In this document: positions 35,618 through 44,952 of the stretch, piece after piece
Layout: the number at the start of each line of letters is the position of its first letter
How positions within the stretch are numbered: position 1 is the stretch's first letter
From: Palsa-360 sp963710315
GTDB lineage: Bacteria; Acidobacteriota; Terriglobia; Acidiferrales; UBA7541
Direction: 5' to 3'
NCBI GenBank assembly: GCA_963710315.1
Contig: CAVPZW010000009.1
Coordinates: 124,001 to 188,000, forward strand
DNA: 64,000 nucleotides
Position numbers and translations under genes: made by a program
The notes under the pieces: generated by a model
Told to the model about the DNA's origin: nothing
Databases searched by the model: none
Seen by the model: the letters and a program-made list of their open reading frames with translations, nothing else

Positions 35618-36613
35618 TCATTTCGCTTCGGCGTAAAAACGCTCGGCCGCATCAGCGATCCAGCCCGGATTTTCCCAGTCAGGATATTTCGCGCGAAATT
35701 CCGGGGACAATACTTTTGCCGTTTCCTCCGCGGACTTTCCCTGGGCCTTCAATTCCGCGACGCGCGACTGCACGGCCATAAGGTACGTGCGCTCCGTGCC
35801 AATGAGGGAGGCTTCGCCCACCTCGCCGTGGCCGGGGACGATGATGCGCGGGTGAAGCGCATCGAGCTTGTCCAGAATGGACAGCCAGTTTTTCCCGCTG
35901 GCATCGGCATCGGGGAAAATTGGAAAAAAGCGGTTGATCACCGCGTCTCCCGTGAAGAGCACTCCATCTTCCTCGACCAAAATGAATTCATCGCCGCGCG
36001 TGTGCGCGGCCCCAAGCCAGAGCAGGCGCACCGTAACTCCGCCCAAATCGAGTTTTGCTTCGCGATCGAAAACGATGTCGGGCGGGCGGGGCTTCACATC
36101 CTGCAAGAGCGCTTTCATTTCCGGCGTCCTGCGGCTGAAATTGCGGATGAATTCCGGCTGCTTTCGATCCACTTCCTCCTGCTGCGCTTCGGGGCGAATC
36201 ACGATGGTATTCGCGGGAAAGGCCTGGCCGCCGGTCATGTGCTCGGGATGAAAATGCGTTGTGGTGAAATATAGTTCGCTATTCTTGCTGACCTTGGCCA
36301 GTTCGCGCAGAACTGTCTCTCCATTTTTCGGCCCCATGCCCGCGTCCACAATCAGCGTCGCGCGGCTGCCAACGATGATGCCGATGTTGGGCACCAGATT
36401 CACGCGCCCGTCCGGGATTGCGTACACGTGCTCCGAAACTTTTATGGTTTTATTTTCCTGCACCAGAGGCACGGGTTGCGATTGGTTGTGGCCGAGGGGC
36501 GCAGTTTCCTGAGGTTCCCTGGCTGCGCGGGTAGCTGCCGCCCCGAGGACACTCAAGGCAACGAGCACGACGAAGATTGCCGCCCATCTTTTGCAATTCG
36601 TTTCTGACGTCAT
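35618..36613 (-). CDS. Exported MBL-fold metallo-hydrolase with HxHxEH site
   Basis: 331 residues. The N-terminal hydrophobic segment (about 10-30) is followed by a metallo-beta-lactamase fold. The metal site reads THFHPEH (His 120, His 122, Glu 124, His 125), so the usual Asp of HxHxDH is replaced by Glu. Later ligands are visible: the His in LGAAHTRGDEF, the Asp in LFTGDAVINRF and the His in IIVPGHGEV. It resembles quinoprotein-relay SoxH-like or glyoxalase II-like members. ATG 36613 has AGGAG upstream; a longer frame would start inside a repeat. Confidence 0.85.
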   Translation of the reverse strand: MTSETNCKRWAAIFVVLVALSVLGAAATRAAREPQETAPLGHNQSQPVPLVQENKTIKVSEHVYAIPDGRVNLVPNIGIIVGSRATLIVDAGMGPKNGETVLRELAKVSKNSELYFTTTHFHPEHMTGGQAFPANTIVIRPEAQQEEVDRKQPEFIRNFSRRTPEMKALLQDVKPRPPDIVFDREAKLDLGGVTVRLLWLGAAHTRGDEFILVEEDGVLFTGDAVINRFFPIFPDADASGKNWLSILDKLDALHPRIIVPGHGEVGEASLIGTERTYLMAVQSRVAELKAQGKSAEETAKVLSPEFRAKYPDWENPGWIADAAERFYAEAK

Positions 36614-36651
36614 GATCCATTCTCCTTCAGCCGGAATGATCCGGGTAAGAC

Positions 36652-36723
36652 GTAGCGCGGGCTTCAGCCTGCGGGTTTTAGTCCTCGCAAGGACTAACCC
36701 CCGCAGGCTGAAGCCCGCGCTAC
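36652..36723. repeat. Family 1 palindrome
   Basis: Inverted repeat with arms about 36652-36674 and 36701-36723, core GCGGGCTTCAGCCTGCGG and spacer TTTTAGTCCTCGCAAGGACTAA (itself a smaller palindrome). It separates the MBL gene from the Mo-hydroxylase operon end. Confidence 0.92.
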
Positions 36724-36738
36724 TCAAAACCAATTCCG

Positions 36739-37164
36739 CTAACTGGCACTCTTGGGCTTGGCGGCGAGCGGCTGCGGTTTAAAAATTTCGTCGATGAGAA
36801 AAAGGTCCGTGAGCAGCGCGCGCAGATGGATGGAGGCGTTCAGGTTGTCAACCAGTTGCGAACTGATGGTTGGTTGCGCCAGAACCAACTGGATGCTGGC
36901 CAGGGAATCCTGTGCGTCTCTTTCCAGCACGGTCAGAAATGCCAGGTAACGTTCCGCGGGCTGGAGATTATCGTCCTTCACCGCTTTCGAGTAGGCCGCC
37001 GCCAAACCCGTCAGCGCTTCGACGGAGCGGTTCAGGAATTCGCGCACCTGCCCACAGGCCTGGCTATTTTCCTTGCCGGAAAGCCCCTGACCTGCGTAAG
37101 CCAGCATGAACTCATAGCATTCTTCGATGGCGCTGCAACGGGCGCTTACCTCTTCGCGGCCCAT
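36739..37164 (-). CDS. Small helical protein, last gene of the Mo-hydroxylase operon
   Basis: 141 residues, predicted all-helical, no signal peptide, four Cys-poor amphipathic helices (for example YLAFLTVLERDAQDSLASIQ). I do not recognise the family. Its ATG follows the cytochrome b stop without a gap (37164/37165), so it is co-transcribed and probably translationally coupled. Candidate roles are assembly or insertion chaperone for the exported complex, by analogy with XdhC/PaoD-like or NarJ/TorD-like helpers, but no sequence motif supports either. Confidence 0.65.
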   Translation of the reverse strand: MGREEVSARCSAIEECYEFMLAYAGQGLSGKENSQACGQVREFLNRSVEALTGLAAAYSKAVKDDNLQPAERYLAFLTVLERDAQDSLASIQLVLAQPTISSQLVDNLNASIHLRALLTDLFLIDEIFKPQPLAAKPKSAS

Positions 37165-38028
37165 CTATGCCGAAGCCTTCTTCGATTCCGCACCTGCCGG
37201 GATTTGCCCCGCGACCGGCCAGCGGCTCGGATCGTGGTGCTCAATATAATTTTCGCGGCTGATCCAGCCAAAGATCATGGACTTGGTAATGAAAAGCTTT
37301 TCGGGGCGAATGGCGAAATAAATGTGCACCGTAACCAGAGCCACGAAGCCGACGCCCGCCAGGCCGTGCAGCACGTACATCCAGCCCCAGGTCATGTCCC
37401 CGAACAGGTAGGGATTGCGCGTGAAGAACGGCGTGCGCACCCGCTTCATCATGAAGAGGCCCGTTATGATGGCGGAGATCCCAGCCAAGAGCACGATCAG
37501 GTGGTACAGCTTGTTCTCCAGCGGGTATTTCGCGAATTTCCTGGGCTCGGGAGCGGACTGCCCCATGGCCAGCTTGAATCTGCGCGAGGCGTCTTCGATG
37601 TCCGTCGAGTCCGGCCAGATCGACCAGAAATCCAGCACGAAGGACGCGTGAATAATGTGGTAGATCACGGAGATGGTCAGCACGATGCCGGCGATCCAGT
37701 GCCACTTGACCCAGGCAAATTGCACGCCAACCTTGGGAAGAAATGCCGTGAACAGCAGCGCCAGCATGGACAGCGCCATGATTCCGTGAAACAGGCGCGC
37801 GCCGAAGGAGTGCCGCGCGACGCGTTCCGGAATTTGCGCGGCGTTCACACCGGCAGCGCCGGAGGAATTTCCCGCATGAGCGGCCGACTTTCCCCAAATG
37901 CCCACATACACCGCGTGGACAATCAGAAACAGCGCTCCCGCCGCGGCGAAAACATACAGCAGCGTCCAGGAAATGTGGATCGGAACTTCCCCGCCCCACG
38001 GACTTTGCGCCCACTGAATGAGATTCAA
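37165..38028 (-). CDS. Membrane cytochrome b (FdhC/PhsC-like b-type subunit)
   Basis: 287 residues with five predicted membrane helices: about 18-38, then a 40-residue loop, then about 80-98, 108-128, 185-203 and 218-238. Histidines suitable for b-haem ligands occur in ARLFHGIMA, WHWIAG, YHIIHA and VLHGLAGV. This is the layout of formate dehydrogenase gamma/thiosulfate reductase cytochrome b subunits. It lies 8 bases after the FAD subunit of the Mo hydroxylase. It would anchor that exported enzyme and pass electrons to quinone, an addition not found in the soluble PaoABC system. Confidence 0.85.
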   Translation of the reverse strand: MNLIQWAQSPWGGEVPIHISWTLLYVFAAAGALFLIVHAVYVGIWGKSAAHAGNSSGAAGVNAAQIPERVARHSFGARLFHGIMALSMLALLFTAFLPKVGVQFAWVKWHWIAGIVLTISVIYHIIHASFVLDFWSIWPDSTDIEDASRRFKLAMGQSAPEPRKFAKYPLENKLYHLIVLLAGISAIITGLFMMKRVRTPFFTRNPYLFGDMTWGWMYVLHGLAGVGFVALVTVHIYFAIRPEKLFITKSMIFGWISRENYIEHHDPSRWPVAGQIPAGAESKKASA

Positions 38029-38036
38029 GATTCCTC

Positions 38037-39038
38037 CTACGCGGCCCCACCGCGAATGGCGCGCTGCACCAGATTCCTGAGCAACGGCACCTTGAAGCCG
38101 TTGTATTGCAGCGGTTCCGCTCCCTGAATGGCAAGCTGTCCCGCCATCTTTGCCGTTTCTTCATTGCGCGGCTTCCCGGCCACAGCGGCTTCCACGGCCG
38201 TCAGGCGGACAGGATGCGCGGCCACGCCGTTCACCGCCAGGCGAATGCGCTGAATGGTGTTCCCGGACATGACCATGGCCGACGCCACATTCACCAGCGG
38301 GAAATCCCACACGTTGCGGTCGCGAACTTTCTCGAAATAGAATTGCGCGCCGGCCCATGTGCCCGGAATTCGAATGGAAGTGAGCAGATCGCCGGGCTTC
38401 AGGATGGTCATGCGCGTGATGTCCAGGGCGGGACCGATGAAATAATTTTCAGCGTCCACCACGCGCTCGCCCTTGGGCGTTCGAACCACCATCTTGGCGT
38501 CCAGCGCGATCAGCGCGGGAGCCGTGTCCGAAGGATTGACGGCCACGCAGCGGTCTGCATCGAGGATGGCGTGCTCGCGATTCAGGCCCGTGGGCGTATC
38601 CGCGTAGCAAATGTTGCCGCCGGCGCGATAGCACGGCCAGCCGCCTCTGTAATACCAGCAGCGGGCATCCTGCGAAACGTTGCCGCCGATTGTGCCCTGA
38701 TTGCGAATCTGCGGAGACGCGGCCGCCTCGGCTGCCGTCGGCAGAATGCTGAACTTTTCGCGCACCACGGGGTGGCGCACCACTTCGGTGAGCGTGGTCA
38801 TGGCACCGATTTCCAGTCCGTCGCCGGCAGCGCGCACGCCGCGCAATTCCTTCACCTGGCTCAGATCGATCACCACTTCGGGCCGCTTGATGCGGTCCTT
38901 GAACCAGTCAAAGCTGTCCAAGCCGCCGGCCAGCACCCAGGCTTTTGCGCCGTGCCGGGACTGCAAGGCCAGAGCATCATCGACAGACGTGGGCTGAAAG
39001 AGTTCGAACGCCGGTATTACGTCACGAATGACAGCCAT
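38037..39038 (-). CDS. FAD subunit of Mo hydroxylase with an extra 4Fe-4S site
   Basis: 333 residues. FAD motifs VLAGGLDSFDWFK (about 35-47) and QIRNQGTIGGNVSQD (about 110-124). Directly after it comes an insert with four cysteines at 127, 136, 144 and 164 (RCWYY, WPCYRAG, NICYAD, DRCVAVNPSD). FAD subunits of the 4-hydroxybenzoyl-CoA reductase/PaoB type carry a 4Fe-4S cluster on four Cys at this place, so a third type of Fe-S centre is predicted here. The FAD subunit at 1290-2171 lacks this insert. Gene order is 2Fe-2S, Mo, FAD, cytochrome b. Confidence 0.88.
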   Translation of the reverse strand: MAVIRDVIPAFELFQPTSVDDALALQSRHGAKAWVLAGGLDSFDWFKDRIKRPEVVIDLSQVKELRGVRAAGDGLEIGAMTTLTEVVRHPVVREKFSILPTAAEAAASPQIRNQGTIGGNVSQDARCWYYRGGWPCYRAGGNICYADTPTGLNREHAILDADRCVAVNPSDTAPALIALDAKMVVRTPKGERVVDAENYFIGPALDITRMTILKPGDLLTSIRIPGTWAGAQFYFEKVRDRNVWDFPLVNVASAMVMSGNTIQRIRLAVNGVAAHPVRLTAVEAAVAGKPRNEETAKMAGQLAIQGAEPLQYNGFKVPLLRNLVQRAIRGGAA

Positions 39039-39116
39039 TTTCCGTTCTCCTCATTTGTTGCGGTCGCGCCGTTCGGGTCATGGCCCAACTGATTCTCAAT
39101 GCCCTTGCCGCGAGTC

Positions 39117-41630
39117 CTAAATATTGGCTCTCAGCGGATCCTGCATCGGCTTGCCCGCTTCGAGAGACGTCAGGATCACATCGGCAGTAACGGGCGCGCG
39201 GCGGAAAATTTCGTCGCCCAGCGCGTCCGACAATGCGTTCAAGATGGCGGCGCAACCGCCGCCGACCGGTGGCTCGCCAACGCCGCGCGCGCCGATGGGC
39301 GTTTCCGGGTCTGGGATTTCCACCGCGGCCCAATCCATCTTGGCCGGGATGTCCAGAATTGAGGGCGGCTTGGTATGGTAAAAGCGCCGTGAAAGTGCCA
39401 GGCCGTAATGCTGGTCGTAGACCCACTTCTGGCCGAGCGTGTGGCCGATCCCGAGGATTGATCGCCCCAGAATTTGACCGCCCAGCGCGCGTGGGTGCAG
39501 CACCGTTCCAACATCGGCGTAGGCCAGGAAATCCAAAACACGATACTGTCCGGTTTCCACGTCTGCTTCGATCTCGGCAAAGGTGGCCACGAACGAAAAT
39601 GTGTTGCCGTCGTGTTTGAAATTGTCTTTGGCAACGGCAAGCAGACCTTGCCCTGCCAGCGCCGTGGCTGACACGGTTGTAAATTTATTAATGTCCTGCG
39701 GCAATTCGTGCCCGTCGAAGATGCCGCCGAGTTGAATGGCGCGCTGAGCGGCATGAGCCAGCGTCATTCCGGCTCCGCCGCCCTTGCGGGCGACTCGTTC
39801 GTTGGCAACCACGTAGTCCTCGGGCTTGCCGCCGAGATCCTTTGCGGCAATTTGTTGCAGCTTGGAGATGGCGTCCGCAACCACGGCATTTGCCGCTCGC
39901 GTCATGGCATGTGTGGTCTGGCTGCCACCGGAGGGGCATGTCCACGGCAGGTTTTTCGAGGTGTTGCCCCAGGTGATGTCGCACTTTTCCCAGGGCACGC
40001 CGAGGAGTTCCGCGACCACGCGGTGCACGTCGGTCCAGGACTCCGTGCCCAGGTTGCCCACGCCGGACTGGATGTACACGCGGCCATCGGGCTTGATGAT
40101 AAAGAGGCCGTCAAAACCGACGGTGCCGCCGGAGTAGCTGCTGACCGACACGCCCACGCCGCGCACTTTCGAGCCGTTGCGCTTGCCGGTGTTCACTTTT
40201 CTTTCATGCCACTTGAATTGCTCGGCGCCGCGGTCCAGCGCTTCCTTGATGAACGCGCTGGTCGCGTATTGCTGCTTGCCGGCGACCAAAGGCCCAAAGG
40301 GGGCTTTTCCTTCCGGGCAATTGATGCGGCGGATGGCCACCTGATCCACGCCCAGCTTGCGCGCGGCCTTGGCCAGCACCGGCTCCATGATGGCGATGCC
40401 TTGCATGCCGCCGGGAGAACTTTGCGAGCTGCGAGGTGGCGTGTTGGTCAGCACCGTCACTCCGCGCCAGCGCATAGCCTGAGGTTGATATAAAACCGAA
40501 ACGATTCGGCCAGAGGAAAACGCGTCGCCCACCATGTCGTATGGGCCGTTGTCGCAGACCACGAACATGTCCAGCGCGGTGATGCGGCCTTCCTTGGAGA
40601 AGCCCACCTTCATGCGGCCGTGCAGGCTGGGGCGCGCGCGGCCGATGAAATTTTCCTCTTCGCGCGTGATGCGCATCATGACCGGGGCGCCGGTCTTCTT
40701 GGCCAGCAGCGCGGGAATTACCAGGGTGATGTCGCCGGTTATCTTACTGCCAAATCCACCGCCAGTATACTCACTGATAAACACGACGTTGGCCACATCG
40801 ATACCCAGCCAGCGGGCGATGGCCGGAACGGTCTGCGCGGTGCTCTGCGTGCCTGTGTGCACGTAGACCTTGCCGTTCTGCCAGTAGGCCATGGTGCTGC
40901 GCGTTTCCATGCACTGGTGGCTGGTGTTGGGAGTGACGAAGGTTTCGTCCAGCACCAGCGCCGCGTTCTTGAAGCCCGCGTCAATGTCGCCCACGTGCCA
41001 CTCTTCTGTCTCTTTGCCCAGCGGCAGGCGGCCCTGCTTGGCTTCCTCGAAATCTTCATTGGTCCACTTGAGCGTGTGCAGCTCGGGAGGCGTCACCGGT
41101 GGCCTCTCGCCGGGCTTCGGCGGAGGGGGCGGCACGCGCACCCAAACGTTTCCGTCCGTCCTGGCGTTGGGTCCGCCGGGGCGCAAGCTGGCCAGCGGAT
41201 CGGTGACAAACGGCAGCGGTTCGAAATCGATCTTTATTTTTTCGATGGCTTCGGCGGCGGTCAGCTCGTCGATGGCGGCCACGGCCAGGATGGGCTGGCC
41301 TTGAAATAAGGGCTCGTTGGTCAGCGCCTGATAGCCGCGCTGGTTGGCCAAAATCACGGTGCCGTTGTCGTTGATGCTGTTGGCCGGAGGCGGCAATTCG
41401 TCCGCGGTGAGAATGGCTTTGACGCCTGGCATGGCCAGCGCCGCGCTGGTATCAATCCGGCGCACGCGCGCATGAGGCATGGGGCTCAGCAGCAGTTTGC
41501 AGAAGAGCATGCCGTCGGCGCGATAGTCCTCGGCGTACTTGGACTTCCCTGTCACTTTGGCGTGCAGGTCGCCGGTGGTGTAGTTCTTGCCGATATATTT
41601 GAATTTATTTGGGGGCGTTACGTTTGGCAT
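39117..41630 (-). CDS. Molybdopterin catalytic subunit of an exported Mo hydroxylase
   Basis: 837 residues, xanthine oxidase family (Ald_Xan_dh_C and C2 domains). The Moco-binding stretches YTGGGFGSKITGD (about 285), NTPPRSSQSSPGGMQG and SGVGNLGTESWTDVH are clear. The catalytic Glu is in IGARGVGEPPVGGG near the C-terminus. A Pro-rich VPPPPPKPGERPPVTPP insert near 170-185 is unusual. It has no signal peptide, so it would travel through the Tat system bound to the 2Fe-2S subunit encoded 2 bases upstream. Substrate class likely aldehyde or N-heterocycle. Confidence 0.9.
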   Translation of the reverse strand: MPNVTPPNKFKYIGKNYTTGDLHAKVTGKSKYAEDYRADGMLFCKLLLSPMPHARVRRIDTSAALAMPGVKAILTADELPPPANSINDNGTVILANQRGYQALTNEPLFQGQPILAVAAIDELTAAEAIEKIKIDFEPLPFVTDPLASLRPGGPNARTDGNVWVRVPPPPPKPGERPPVTPPELHTLKWTNEDFEEAKQGRLPLGKETEEWHVGDIDAGFKNAALVLDETFVTPNTSHQCMETRSTMAYWQNGKVYVHTGTQSTAQTVPAIARWLGIDVANVVFISEYTGGGFGSKITGDITLVIPALLAKKTGAPVMMRITREEENFIGRARPSLHGRMKVGFSKEGRITALDMFVVCDNGPYDMVGDAFSSGRIVSVLYQPQAMRWRGVTVLTNTPPRSSQSSPGGMQGIAIMEPVLAKAARKLGVDQVAIRRINCPEGKAPFGPLVAGKQQYATSAFIKEALDRGAEQFKWHERKVNTGKRNGSKVRGVGVSVSSYSGGTVGFDGLFIIKPDGRVYIQSGVGNLGTESWTDVHRVVAELLGVPWEKCDITWGNTSKNLPWTCPSGGSQTTHAMTRAANAVVADAISKLQQIAAKDLGGKPEDYVVANERVARKGGGAGMTLAHAAQRAIQLGGIFDGHELPQDINKFTTVSATALAGQGLLAVAKDNFKHDGNTFSFVATFAEIEADVETGQYRVLDFLAYADVGTVLHPRALGGQILGRSILGIGHTLGQKWVYDQHYGLALSRRFYHTKPPSILDIPAKMDWAAVEIPDPETPIGARGVGEPPVGGGCAAILNALSDALGDEIFRRAPVTADVILTSLEAGKPMQDPLRANI

Positions 41631-41632
41631 GT

Positions 41633-42268
41633 TTACGCCTTCCTCAGATTCTCTGCCCCGCGCATCAAGGCGGTGAGAATTTTGTCATAGTCCTGGCAGC
41701 GGCAGATGTTGCCGGAAATACCGTGCGCGAGTTGCTCACGCGTGGGATTGGGATTGATTTTCAGGAAGCCGACTGCGGACATCATGAAGCCGGACATGCA
41801 GAAGGCGCACTGGAAACCCTGCTCGTCAACGATGCCCTGCTGCACCGGGTGCAGCGTGCCATCGGGCTTGGCCAGGCCTTCCACGGTCTGAATTTTCTTG
41901 TCGCGCACGGTGTGCGTGAATACCGAGCAGGCGTATTGCGGCACATCGTCAATCAGCACGGTGCAAGCGCCGCATTCGGCCTGGTCGCAGCCGATCTTGG
42001 TGCCGGTAAGGCCAAGCTTGTAGCGCAGCGTCATCACCAGCGTCTCTTGCTTCATGACATCGACGCGCCGCTGCTGCCCGTTGACGTTCAGCGTAATCAG
42101 CCGATCCACCGCGCCCGGCGCCGAAGCCTGCGCCCACACCTTGGACACCCGGAAAAGATAGCTGGTGGAGGACACCACGCCCGTGGCAATCACGCTCTTG
42201 ATCACGTCCCGCCGGGAAAGTTTAAGCGAAGGAGTGCAGCCGGGTTCCGTCTGTTCATGGTCTGCCAT
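41633..42268 (-). CDS. Tat-exported 2Fe-2S subunit of Mo hydroxylase
   Basis: 211 residues. The N-terminal Tat signal SRRDVIKSVIATGVVSSTSY (about 18-37) ends near VWAQ. Plant-type 2Fe-2S motif CDQAECGACTVLIDD is followed by the second cluster (CAFCMSGF and GNICRCQDYDKI). The Tat leader on the small subunit is the arrangement known from the periplasmic aldehyde oxidoreductase PaoABC, where it carries the Mo subunit out. First gene of the five-gene operon. Confidence 0.92.
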   Translation of the reverse strand: MADHEQTEPGCTPSLKLSRRDVIKSVIATGVVSSTSYLFRVSKVWAQASAPGAVDRLITLNVNGQQRRVDVMKQETLVMTLRYKLGLTGTKIGCDQAECGACTVLIDDVPQYACSVFTHTVRDKKIQTVEGLAKPDGTLHPVQQGIVDEQGFQCAFCMSGFMMSAVGFLKINPNPTREQLAHGISGNICRCQDYDKILTALMRGAENLRKA

Positions 42269-42607
42269 CGGAACTCCCTTGAAAAAGGATTTGAATGGAT
42301 ATACTCCGGCAAGCGAACCTCTGTCAACGATATAAATAATAGAGACTTAGAATTTAGAGGCCCCCAAAAAACAATTCCCCGATTGGCGGGTAGCCTGCCG
42401 CCAAGCGGGAGATTGGGCAGGCATACAGCGGAACAGGTTTCCGGGCTGCAGTGCAGTAGCGGTGGGGACATGAAGTGGACAAAACTAAGCCCCGGAAGAG
42501 TGTGGCACAAAGTGAACATTGTGCCGCCCTTCCGGGGCTGCAAGCCGAGAGAAGACTGAGGCCTCCCATCAAATCGATAGTGGCCACATTTCCCGTGGGA
42601 CCGACTT
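42269..42607. other. Intergenic region with a degenerate family 3 hairpin
   Basis: 339 bases between two minus-strand genes. It contains a nested hairpin, AGCCCCGGAAG/CTTCCGGGGCT (42488-42498, 42529-42539), with an inner GGCACAA/TTGTGCC stem. Its sequence is related to the repeats at 45.0 and 51.8 kb. Operon promoter for the Mo hydroxylase must lie between about 42270 and 42480. No gene seen. Confidence 0.6.
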
Positions 42608-43162
42608 CTAATTCAATTGCACGCGAATGTAGCCACGCAGTTGCAAAGTTGTGATGGTGGTCATGGCCCACTGATCGACCTGGACTTCGGGCTGGATGGT
42701 GGCCACGTCTATTTTCTTTGCAAGGACTCCCTGGCCGCAAACACGGAAGTCGATGCCTGCCTGCTTCATGCTGTGCATCAGGGCGATGTTGGGATTGTCG
42801 TGGCCGTCCTTGACGGCTTTATAGGCTGCATTGTTCAGGGCGAACTCAGTGCCCTCCTGGTGAAATACCACCACGAATTTTCGGTGATCGGCCGGCACGC
42901 CGCCCTTGGCGAGCGTGTTGAAGTAGCGCGAAATGGCCGTCAGGCCGGGATTCACGTCATCGATTTTCGGCGAGGCTTTGCCGATATCGAACACAATCTT
43001 GTAGACGATGCTGGGGTCGGGCATCTCGTGCTCGTTGGGAAAATCGATGGCCGCATCGACGCCGGGAATCGGCAAGGCTTGCGCCGATTGCGCGTGCGCC
43101 ACGCCGGGAAGCGCAATTGAAATCGCGAATAGTGCGACAGCTACAATCCACATGTTCTTCAT
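42608..43162 (-). CDS. Exported DsrE/F-like protein
   Basis: 184 residues from ATG 43162 with GGAGAG upstream. A signal peptide (about 1-24, to AHAQ) precedes a DsrE-type alpha/beta fold: KIVFDIG, KFVVVFHQEGTEFALN, and GIDFRVCGQGV with a single conserved Cys near the position used by DsrE-family sulfur carriers. The family usually works in the cytoplasm, and exported members occur mostly as uncharacterised proteins. It lies alone upstream of the MmgE/PrpD gene on the same strand, 154 bases from it. Confidence 0.75.
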   Translation of the reverse strand: MKNMWIVAVALFAISIALPGVAHAQSAQALPIPGVDAAIDFPNEHEMPDPSIVYKIVFDIGKASPKIDDVNPGLTAISRYFNTLAKGGVPADHRKFVVVFHQEGTEFALNNAAYKAVKDGHDNPNIALMHSMKQAGIDFRVCGQGVLAKKIDVATIQPEVQVDQWAMTTITTLQLRGYIRVQLN

Positions 43163-43316
43163 TTGTCTCTCCATAAACTTGGGCATTGGTTCGATCCGCC
43201 TGCAATACGGGGCATTCTACACCCCTTAAAACGGCTGCCACGAATTCTTTTTTCTGTTTCGCAGCGGACTTGCAATTTGCCTGCCGCCATCCGCCAGACG
43301 TCTTCCATTTAGAGAA

Positions 43317-44723
43317 TCACTTTCCCCGCGAAGAAAGCGGAGCCGGGCCAGCCGCCAGCTTCCAGATGTCACCAAGTGCGGAGGACGAATTCATGCCCTT
43401 TACGGAATTAACGATTTGGTCGCAACGGGTACTTGGAAATACGCGCACGGCCAGCGAGTGAAACTTGGCCGACAATTCCTGCCAGGTCAGCGGGTTTTCC
43501 GGATCGCCTTTTGGGAATTGAACGAATTTTTCAAATTGCTTGCCATCCGTCAGATGAACTTTCACGATGGCCGGCCATTGCACGGGAAAGTTTTTTTCGA
43601 TGCGCGAATCCTTGACCATGACCACTTTCCCCATCAAGCTGCGGATTTGCGGCGAGCGAATGTTCTGTTCTGAAAATTGATCGAGGCCGGCCGCTCGGTA
43701 GGTCAGTGCAACGGCAGCCCCGAACGGAACGGAAAATTGCGCGTCCACGGCGTTGGACGGCGAATATTTTCGCTCTCTTGGCTCGCACACCAGCGACCAC
43801 CCGGCTTCGAGCACAGCCACTTCCACGCGCTCGACTTGCTCCGGATGGATGTCATGCGCGGTGGCCAGCTCGATCAGGCCGTCGATGGGCGACTGAATGT
43901 AGCGGCAGCAGGCGTGAGGCTTGATGCTGGTGCGCATGATCTCGAAGTCCTTGCCCAAATCTTTGGTGACAAGCTCGGGGATCGCTTTTCGAGAATATCC
44001 AGAAAGAAAGCCGTCGCGGCCTTCGAGAATGGTGGTGGGGCCGCGAAAGCCCTCGGCGGCCAGATTGGCAGCCAGAATTCCGTTTTGCGCGGCGAGGCCC
44101 GGGTGCAGCCGCTTGGTCCACGTGCCGTCCGCGAGGAACTCCAGCGAGCCGGCGGCCATGCTGCCGGCGATGCCCACGGCGGAGAGCATTTGCTCTTCGC
44201 TGAGGCGCAGAAGTTTTGCGGCGGTTACGGCGGCGCCGAATACGCCGCACGTGGAAGTGGGATGAAAGCCCAGCTCGTAATGATATTTCGGCTGGACCGC
44301 GATGGCCAGGCGCGTGGCCACTTCGTATCCGGCGACGATTGCCGAAACGAATTGGGCGAAGTCAATTTCAGGATGAATTTCACTCAGCGCGATGGCCGTC
44401 GAAAACATCACCACGCCCGGATGAATGGAGCCGGCCTGGTGCGTGTCGTCCAGCTCCACGCTGTGAGCGGCGGCGCCGTTAGCCAGCGCGGCGGCCTCCG
44501 GTGTGGTTCGCGCCGAGGCGCCGATTACGGTGCAAGGACCCGTGGGCGCAGTGCGCGCAAGCATTTTGTGAATCGGCTGCGAGGAGTCCGCCAGCGATCC
44601 GGCGATGGCCACGCCCAGGTAGTCCAGCAGCATGTACTTTGTGCGATCGGCAACTTCAGCGCTTAATTCCCTGGAATCGAGGCCGTGGCAGAAATGAACG
44701 AGCGTGCGTGTTATGGGTTCCAT
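43317..44723 (-). CDS. MmgE/PrpD family dehydratase/decarboxylase
   Basis: 468 residues, full length for the family (2-methylcitrate dehydratase, cis-aconitate decarboxylase and relatives). N-terminal helical domain with the family block LANGAAAHSVELDDTH (about 79-94), then HPGVVMFSTAIAL and the HPTSTCGVFGAAVTAAKLL helix (about 152-170). IKPHACCRYIQSPIDG follows. It is divergent from the acyl-CoA dehydrogenase operon. With a CoA-transferase, MaoC and OFA transporter nearby, a role in catabolism of a di- or tricarboxylic acid is likely. Confidence 0.88.
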   Translation of the reverse strand: MEPITRTLVHFCHGLDSRELSAEVADRTKYMLLDYLGVAIAGSLADSSQPIHKMLARTAPTGPCTVIGASARTTPEAAALANGAAAHSVELDDTHQAGSIHPGVVMFSTAIALSEIHPEIDFAQFVSAIVAGYEVATRLAIAVQPKYHYELGFHPTSTCGVFGAAVTAAKLLRLSEEQMLSAVGIAGSMAAGSLEFLADGTWTKRLHPGLAAQNGILAANLAAEGFRGPTTILEGRDGFLSGYSRKAIPELVTKDLGKDFEIMRTSIKPHACCRYIQSPIDGLIELATAHDIHPEQVERVEVAVLEAGWSLVCEPRERKYSPSNAVDAQFSVPFGAAVALTYRAAGLDQFSEQNIRSPQIRSLMGKVVMVKDSRIEKNFPVQWPAIVKVHLTDGKQFEKFVQFPKGDPENPLTWQELSAKFHSLAVRVFPSTRCDQIVNSVKGMNSSSALGDIWKLAAGPAPLSSRGK

Positions 44724-44952
44724 GCATTCACCGTTTCGCGGATTACAGCCATCCCATTAAGATACATTACAAACTTATTTTTGCTATCCTGCTGTCTTGC
44801 CAATTGAAACTTTTAAGCGATTGCGTATTCTCTCATGCAGAGTTTACGCTAGCGAGGTTGCGGAAAAACTCGCACTGTACTACTAGTTGTCAAATTCTTT
44901 GAGTGGCGCGACGAATTTAGTGTTGCTTCGCGCTCGGTTTGGCTTCGCTTGA

